From: Cylindrobasidium torrendii FP15055 ss-10
Taxonomy: Eukaryota; Basidiomycota; Agaricomycetes; Agaricales; Physalacriaceae
NCBI GenBank assembly: GCA_000934385.1
Contig: KN880437.1
Span: 124,001 to 188,000 of the forward strand
DNA length: 64,000 bases
Reading direction: 5' to 3'
The notes below the pieces were generated by a model, which was given only the letters and a program-made list of their open reading frames with translations, searched no databases and was not told the origin of the DNA. Each line of letters opens with the position of its first letter. Within the stretch, counting starts at the first letter, position 1. The position numbers were made by a program, and so were the translations under genes. Of the stretch, positions 57,786 through 64,000 are shown in pieces.

Positions 57786-58352
57786 GCTCCAGGGAATTTT
57801 TTGATTTAACTCGTAATTTAATACATTACTTCCTTGTACCATACTTATCGAGGTCATGACTATGGCTGCCTGCTCGCGGAATCTGGATGATGATGGCGCG
57901 GGAACACGTGATCGTGTTAGAGTTGCGAACGACAATTTTGAGTTCAAGTCAGGCTTCCACGATATACAGTAGCTACGTCCTAAAATATCAACAAGCAATT
58001 CAAGGCGCCGAACAATGCGCTCGCCTACAACGCCTTCAACCGGCGCCTTTTATCGGTCCAACTTGGCGGACATCAGCCATCAATTGATGGTTGCACACTT
58101 AGAGCTTGGACAGAATTCCGTTACTCTGAAGGGCTGCAGCAGGTTTTCCATCGACCACCGAGGTTGGAATTTCGTTCATCTCCTCCTCACCGTCTGTCAT
58201 TTATTGGAGCTGTGCTCCCAGTTGTTCCGTTTCGATATTTTCACGCGTTGTTGCTTTCGGGACTTAATTTACGTGCGTGCAAAAAGTACCCGTATTTTGA
58301 CTGTACTAATTTCCTAAAAACTAGCCATCGTGTTCATATTTTTCCTTGGCAA
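57786..58352. promoter_or_regulatory. intergenic, promoter of the repeat-protein gene
   Basis: This 567-bp gap between two plus-strand genes contains the 3' UTR of PCYOX-like 2 and the promoter of the repeat-protein gene. Short plus-strand frames (for example 58015-58317) match nothing. Confidence 0.4.
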
Positions 58353-61300
58353 ATGTCGCGTCTCACTGCTTCCCCCTTCAACAAGCCGTCAGCGCTGGAT
58401 CTGTACCGTCAGCCTCCCCGGTCGCCAACAAATTCGCAGCTTGGTGCCGACCCGCACCACCATCCCTCATTATCCCAGTCGGTCTCCGTAGCCGGCGCCG
58501 CCATGCCCGACGCCGGCCGTGAGTCCGAGCTCGGCACTGCGACACAAGGTCCCGACGGCCGTTTCCGGCGCCTAGCATCGTCGGTGGTGTACCATAACTC
58601 GGGCTTACGAGAGACGCGGGAGCGCGCAGGTCAAAGGAACTTCAAGTCGTTCATTATTGTCCTTCCCCCTCCTTCCTTCAACGAACAACGCGGTCAGCTT
58701 GGGCTCACACTTTCTGCGGGCCCGTCCAACCGTCTTGGAAATGGTATCTTGATGCCCTTATTTCCTACCGTACGCAGCTGTTTCTAAGCACTATGATGGA
58801 CCCTGAACATCCTCACAGATGTACGGGCAACTCACGGCAATTGCGCGCGAGTTCAACTTCCCAAGCACCGCTGGGGTGTGCCTGTATCTCCATCACGTCG
58901 ATAACGGGGTTTCATACACACCCAGGATTTCCGACGAGGTGTGGGCCCAACTATGGCCGGCAATGACAGATGGCACTGGACAAGAAACAACAAAGTCTCC
59001 GATATGTGGCAGGGTCGAGTTCGATATCGACACCCAAGTTGCACGATGGTATACGGCTTGGTTGGGAACCACCCACCGCCCCACTGCTCCTGTTGCCCAT
59101 CCGTATGGAGAACATACCAGAGGTGCCAGCCAGACAACATTTGCTACCGCGGAGGAGGAACAGTCGCAGGAAATCGAGGTGCCAACCCTACGCCAGCGTC
59201 CATCATATATCCGCAACGTCCCAAAGAAGCTATCTTTGGTTAACAGGATGGAAACGCGCTCGCCAACACCGAAGCCGGCTCCTGCTCCGACGGAACAGAC
59301 ATCGTCGAAGACACTGTCTCCCATAACCCAGGTCGAGGAACCCATTACCGCCAGACATGACCGCGACTTGCAGAATCGTGTGCAGTCATGGCGCGCAAGC
59401 GCACGGCTTTCGCCAACACCTCTCGCTGCGACCGGTCAAATCAGCCTGGAACCTGCAAATATGCCCAACTCAGTGCTCCTGGAAGACGTGTTCAACATCA
59501 ATGCTCTGCCAAGCGAGGATGAGCCCTTGCGGTTGGAGGATTTCCAATGGTCAATTTCGTCGCGCGGGCCACCCTCAGATGATATGGAGTCTATCGCATC
59601 CCCGAGCTATCTACCTTCGGTACATCTTGACAGGCGCGCAGAAGGGTCAGTCTGCTTGACGCCCTCGGTTTGCACATCATTTGGACCGTCCGACTACACT
59701 TTGTCACCGCTTTCTGAACCGAGCTTCCGTCTCCCTTCACCAGATATTGCGTTCCGGATGTACGAGGACATGCCTACCACGCCTACGACAGCCACCAGCT
59801 GGGGACCCGCCTCCCCGTCCCCCTCTTTCGACTGGTTTGCGCGCGTAGAGAGCGATGCCGTTTCAGTTGACCTTGGAGGGCGAATGATGCTTAGCCCGCC
59901 GATGACTGCTACCACCGCGACTAGCTGGGGTCCGGGATCATGGCCACCCTCTCCAGTGCAGCTCTTCTCCCGCCCGCCGTCCGTAGACCTTGGTGCACGC
60001 GCCATGTCCAGCCGCCCAGCAACACCCTCGACCGCGACATCATGGGGAGCACCAGAATCCTGGCCCGCGTCCCCAGTGTACGCGTCCCGCCCGGCCTCCG
60101 TTGATCTGGGTGCAAGAGGCCAGTTCAGCTGCCCGCCAACTCCTTCCACGGCAACTTCATGGGGGGCACCTCTCGAGTTCCCTCCTAGTCCATTAGCGTA
60201 TTCTCGTGTTCCAACGCCGGATCCCACAGGTCGGTACTACGACCCAGAGGTCGCATTGGATCTGGACGCTCTTCGAAGGCAATGGGAGGATGACGAGGAA
60301 GAGGGAACTGGCTCGATTTATAGCGACTACGAAGAGGACGTTCCTGCTGAGAGACCGTGGCAACATGTCTGGCCTTATAGGGGTACGTCTGAGATACAAG
60401 GAGACGCTGTCCCGGTCGAATCAGTCTATGGGGACGAGGCAGCTCAGGCGTCTATGGACCTCAGTGTCCAGCCACCGCAAGAGGATTTCGTCAGCCAACA
60501 ATCCGAATCCATGTACGAGGACGAGGATGCCCAGCTGGAAGTTTCCTCTGAGAAGCCGTGGCAACACGTTTGGCCATATGGGAGTGTTGGCTCGCAAGTG
60601 CAACAGGACGAACAAATCCCACGCGAAATGGTGATGGTATCACAGGACCTTGACATACCAGTGCTGGATGACTTGCCATCCAACAACGCTTCTGTCAAGC
60701 CCATGCCGACGCCTATTGCGATGACACTTCCCTACCCTGCCATGAACATCTGTAGGAAGACGGCCTTCTTTTCAATACATTTGCTGAGTGCTTTGAGCAG
60801 ATCCTGCCGTCTATCCTGGTAATCTCGACGAGATTTATGGACCTCCTGTCCCTGCGCCCATTGCACCTCGCCTTATTGCCCCTGCTGTAACCTCCCGGCC
60901 TGTATCTTCACGTACGAGAATCTCCTTCATTCGTAAGGCTAATCACTAATCTTGCTGTAGCTGCTGCTGCTTACCCGAGCTTTATCCTTTGTCAGTTGAT
61001 TCCCGTCGAAGGTTATTGGAAGCTCATAATTTTTTAGACCCTGCTGTTTACCCTTGCTTTGATTTGTACCCTGCTCTCCTGACCGTGGCGGCCCCTCGAA
61101 GGCGCAAGTCTTTGGCGACACAAATGTCTACTACGCCTGTATGTAAGACTTGGATAGTACCTGCGAGCGTTTGCGTCCGGTATCCCGTTTTCGACCTCTG
61201 TATGTATAAGTTGACGCATCGAAAGTCTGGAGAACCTGCTGATCGATTGACAGACCCTGCCTTGTATCCTTCCTTCAATTTGTATCCTGCACCAGCGGGG

Positions 61301-62990
61301 ACAATGGGAGGAATCATTGCATCTAGGAGAACCCGGTCGATTGTTTTACGTCCAGTAAATCTGACGGCCATTTGCTATCCATTCCTGGACATATGTAAGC
61401 ATTTGACTGCTGGTCCCATATTCTTTCTAACAACGGTTTAGACCCGTCTCTGGATGGCCAGCATTTGAAGCAGCCATCAGCGTCTTTGATGACCCGGCCG
61501 AGAAAGCAGGTCATTGTCGCCAAGATCACACTGCATGACATTGTATATCCGGTCTTGACCATATGTGTGCACTTTGTCTAGGTGAAGTTGAATGAACTAA
61601 TGTTTTCTATAGACCCTGCTCTCGACGGTGCGGACGAGCCTGTACCCTCCGCATCGCGCATGACAGTCGCAGCGGCTGTGAAGTCGTCGCAGGCACGCAA
61701 GACGCATCAAGAACTGCACAAGGAAGTGTTGAAGACGGGCGCCATGCAACCCAAAGCCTACAAGTCCCACGCACGCCTCCACGACGAAGTCCTGGCGGCT
61801 GGCCTCATGCGATTCGACACTCGCAAGTCCCACGAACAGCTTCACAACGAAGTTGTTGCTGTGGGTATGCCATACCGGCCAAGCAAATCTCACTTGCAAC
61901 TCCATGATGAAATGCTTGCATCTGGCAAACTTCAAATGCACGCGCCGGCTCCTATTCCAGCACCAGTGGTCGTGCGCGAACCCATGTCTTTGCCAGTACA
62001 GCCCATAGCCACGTCGCCGCTCGATGATGACTTTGACTTTGTGATGGAAACGGTCTGGCCGCCGACGCTGGCGCGCGACACACTGGCGCCAGCTGAGCTT
62101 CCCAAGAGGGCGTCTACGCCTTTGTCAGACTATGCAGAAGAAGTCGTGGTGATGCAGACGGCTGTGCGGACGCGGGTGGGCTCAAATGCATCCCCGCCTC
62201 AACGACCATCACCTCCGCCTCGCCCGGTGTCGAGGACGCCCCCCAAGCGCTCGCCGCCGCCTGTCCCGACAAGGCCTTCATGGACCTTGAACCACAGCCA
62301 GACACCATCCATTTCGGAAATACCGACAACCCCGCCGTCTATTCGCGAGGCGGCTGCTGGTGTTGCGCAAACCAATGGTGTGCCATTGGCTGGGGACAGT
62401 TCGCCACCACTGCGTGTCAGAAGCCGGCTGTCTGGCAGTATCACCGTCCCAGCGCCCCCACCGGCGCCAACTCGTGGCCTGCCACCTGTTGTCTCGGAGC
62501 CCCAGGCTGCGTCTTTGCCTGCTCGTCCTATTCCACGCACTCCGCGCGACGTCAACGCATCACCAGTGGGTCGGCTGTCTTCAAGAATCAGCATGTTCGA
62601 GACGTCGGCCTCTAATCCACCGACACGGACGATGTCAACGCACTACAGTCGCCCATCACTGTCTTCACGGCCCAGTCTCGAAGAGCCACGTCCCTCTGGC
62701 CCATTACGCTCATCATCGATGCGTGTGCAGACCCAACCTTTGGAGAGACCTTTGATGAGGTCACAGACATCGGCTGGAAGCTCATTGCGTCCCCTTCGCA
62801 AGCGGGATAGTTTGGTATTGCAGCGCGTCAATGCAATTAATTCAGGGGGTGAGAACACTCTTACCCTCGCTGGCAAACAACGCTGACCAGCACTCTTGCA
62901 GCCGATGAGCATCCTGGTGTCGATCTCAACGATTTCCCGTCGGTGCCAGCTGCGCAGGTGCCGTTACATAGTAGATATGGATCCCGATAG
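58353..62990 (+). CDS. Large repeat protein with YP, WPY, TATSWG and LHxEV repeats
   Basis: This is an uncharacterised basidiomycete-type protein of about 1,400-1,500 residues. The first exon, MSRLTASPFNKPSALDLYRQ on, is joined by a 48-nt intron to MYGQLTAIAREFNFPSTAGV. The N-terminal about 230 residues include SSVVYHNSGLRETRERAGQR and ARWYTAWLGTTHRPTAPVAH and are the only globular-looking part. Then comes a 1-kb stretch rich in Ser/Pro/Thr with four 38-residue TATSWG repeats, two PWQHVWPY motifs, and a chain of exons coding YP modules. After it come four K-[ST]-H-x-x-L-H-x-E repeats, and a Pro/Ser-rich tail with poly-proline tracts (SH3-like ligands). The true end is past an apparent stop at 62886: a phase-1 intron joins ADEHPGVDLNDFPSVP and the last residues GSR. 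I recognise the motifs from unannotated mushroom proteins but know no function. Confidence 0.8.
59775..60190 (+). repeat. four tandem TATSWG repeats of about 38 residues
   Basis: The unit is roughly TP-x-TATSWG-x-P-x-SWP-x-SPV then SRP-x-SVDLGAR. The copies begin near 59775, 59898, 60013 and 60132. The Trp and the VDLG sequence are kept, while Ser/Pro content varies, so this looks like a real protein repeat and not only a DNA low-complexity tract. Confidence 0.75.
60346..60584 (+). repeat. two PWQHVWPY motifs
   Basis: ERPWQHVWPYRG (60346-60381) and EKPWQHVWPYGS (60550-60585) are separated by an acidic linker of about 55 residues that also carries paired ESVYGDE and ESMYEDE segments. So an about 68-residue unit appears duplicated. 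Confidence 0.7.
60801..61612 (+). repeat. YP modules encoded by symmetric phase 1-1 exons
   Basis: Five consecutive exons (60801-60911, 60961-60990, 61038-61199, 61254-61394, 61442-61564) have lengths 111, 30, 162, 141 and 123 nt, all divisible by 3. All start and end in phase 1. Each of the last four ends inside the Tyr codon of a [FL]-x-[IL]-Y motif (SFILY, VFDLY, FLDIY, LTIY), and the following exon starts with its Pro. YP modules read, for example, YPAVYPCFDLYPAL, YPALYPSFNLYPAP and CYPFLDIYPSL. The flanking exon 61613-62848 (1,236 nt) is also symmetric. Confidence 0.8.
61690..61940 (+). repeat. four tandem K-[ST]-H-x-x-L-H-x-E repeats
   Basis: Four units of about 21-24 residues read KTHQELHKEVLKTGAM, KSHARLHDEVLAAGLM, KSHEQLHNEVVAVGMP and KSHLQLHDEMLASGKL. 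The two histidines, Leu, Glu and Gly are invariant, so a metal-binding or helical packing role is possible. The function is unknown. Confidence 0.78.
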
Positions 62991-64000
62991 CCCGAGTCTG
63001 ACCCAAGTTCAAACTACGAGCTAGTGCATACAACGCTTTTTTTTCGTAGTCTATAATGCCCAAAGTATGCCCTGGTGTGCATACCTAATGACAGGCTTTT
63101 TCGAACCCGTCAGAACTCGTGTGAACGTGATGTTCTGAGGGCATTGTTCAGAGGCATCCCGTGATGCATTGTCACGAGATTGGTATTGTTGAATATTCCT
63201 ACAGGTTCTTCATCGAACGCGTGGAAGTAAGAACAATTAATCTTTTTCGCGATTGTCCTGAAGTCTTATAGTCGTAAGTATTGTCACTCCGCGGCCTGGC
63301 AGCCTTTGATCACACTTGTGGACGGCTTGCAGCTGCGTGCGACGACCGATGAGCGCCTTTTTGGGGTACAGTAGATACTTGTGAGGAGACTTCCAGGGCA
63401 GAACGATCGGAAGAGGGTATTCTACCAGTGGGACTGCCGAATTGAAGGGAACGCCTAGGCCCTGCAGAGGTGGTGACATACACATTGTCCACAGTCCCCA
63501 ATTGAGGCCAATCGACGTTGAACAAACTCGGGCCCAGAGCCTTTGTCCGTCAACAATACGCCTTGTCAGGCTGTATACAAATGGGGATACCCTAATTCCG
63601 CATAAGGAGCAGATACAAGAAAATAGCCCTTTTTGGAGAGCTTATTGTTTTTGTCTGGTATTGGACCTGCGAACGATGCTCTGTAAATGCACTGACAATG
63701 AGATGACCGCCGCGAAGACCGAAAATTAATTTAACGAATGCATATAGAAAGACTCGACGTCTGTCGACCAGAATCCACCGTTTCTGTCCTCATCATGCAG
63801 AGAGGTCCGTCAAAAGTATGCTCTATCCAAGTATCTAATCTAAACAAATTAACTAATTCCGCTCTTCAGCAGGCACAACCACCGCGTTACGCGAGAACTG
63901 CTGGTGATGGGACGTGGACTGTTGGTATTCTTCGTGCCACGCGGCAGACAGACCGCGGCTGGGTGAGCATTCTTTGCTCTTAATTGTGTCGTGGGACTAT
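62991..64000. other. right-edge non-coding stretch, possible first exons of a truncated gene
   Basis: About 1 kb after the repeat protein shows no firm gene. Near 63797 an ATG (MQR) is followed by a possible intron (gtccgt...cttcag) and an open stretch QPPRYARTAGDGTWTVGILR that ends in a gtgagc donor-like site near 63961. This could be the start of a gene cut by the window edge, but nothing in it is diagnostic. No tRNA or repeats seen. Confidence 0.25.

Noticed and set aside
1..64000. CRISPR arrays, insertion sequences, prophage or intact retrotransposons
   Set aside because: No regular repeat-spacer series, transposase, integrase or reverse-transcriptase motif is seen; the spliced genes show a eukaryotic genome. 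The RdRP is the cellular silencing type with DxDGD, not a viral polymerase.

Overview
This window looks like nuclear DNA of a filamentous basidiomycete, most likely a mushroom-forming Agaricomycete. Genes lie 85 to about 1,200 bp apart on both strands and are cut by many introns of about 45-60 nt, with GTRNGY-like donors, CTAAC-like branch sites and short exons. The gene set is fungal: a velvet factor, an F-box protein of basidiomycete type, a DUF1776 protein, an RNA-silencing RdRP, a sedolisin, and a repeat protein with YP and WPY motifs. There are no operons, ribosome binding sites, CRISPR arrays or intact transposons. I joined exons by eye from frame continuity, splice consensus and remembered family motifs. 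Outer coordinates are firmer than inner splice sites.

Layout from left to right: allantoate-permease-type MFS carrier (-, 0.5-2.9 kb); NPR3, a GATOR1/SEACIT subunit (-); external calcium-binding NADH dehydrogenase (+); velvet-domain regulator (-); ADGF-type adenosine deaminase (+); F-box protein (+); two tandem DUF3445 genes of the heme-dependent oxidative N-demethylase family (-, 17.0-20.7 kb); a divergent Rieske oxygenase of choline-monooxygenase type (+, 21.3-23.1 kb); PAAF1/Rpn14-like WD40 protein (-); bestrophin-like channel (+); RdRP (-, 27.2-31.4 kb); DUF1776 protein (+); a 1.2-kb gap with a tRNA-like sequence; ammonium transporter (+); secreted sedolisin (-); prenylcysteine-oxidase-like gene 1 (-); CTF18 (-) divergent from MSS4/DSS4 (+); monocarboxylate-type MFS carrier (-); a large SAP-domain protein kinase (-, 48.1-51.4 kb); URI/Bud27-like protein (-) divergent from PNO1/DIM2 (+); EthD-domain protein (-); prenylcysteine-oxidase-like gene 2 (+); and a giant repeat protein (+, 58.4-63.0 kb).

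Many genes concern nitrogen: ureide-type uptake, TORC1 nitrogen signalling, adenosine deamination, two N-demethylase-type proteins next to a Rieske oxygenase, ammonium transport and a secreted peptidase. The N-demethylase/Rieske trio is the best candidate for a small local pathway, perhaps breakdown of methylated amines. The rest may be coincidence.

The most unusual signals are these. (1) The 58-63 kb protein has YP modules encoded by consecutive exons that are all symmetric phase 1-1; four of the introns split the Tyr codon of an [IL]-Y-P motif and one more splits a neighbouring Tyr-Pro junction. (2) The SAP-domain kinase lacks the usual beta-3 lysine (VAIAEF) but has a lysine in the glycine loop (GSGGFK), exactly where WNK kinases keep their displaced catalytic lysine. 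(3) CTF18 has four N-terminal F-x-[PL]-T-G-L-L motifs. (4) The velvet gene stays in frame only through a GC-AG intron.
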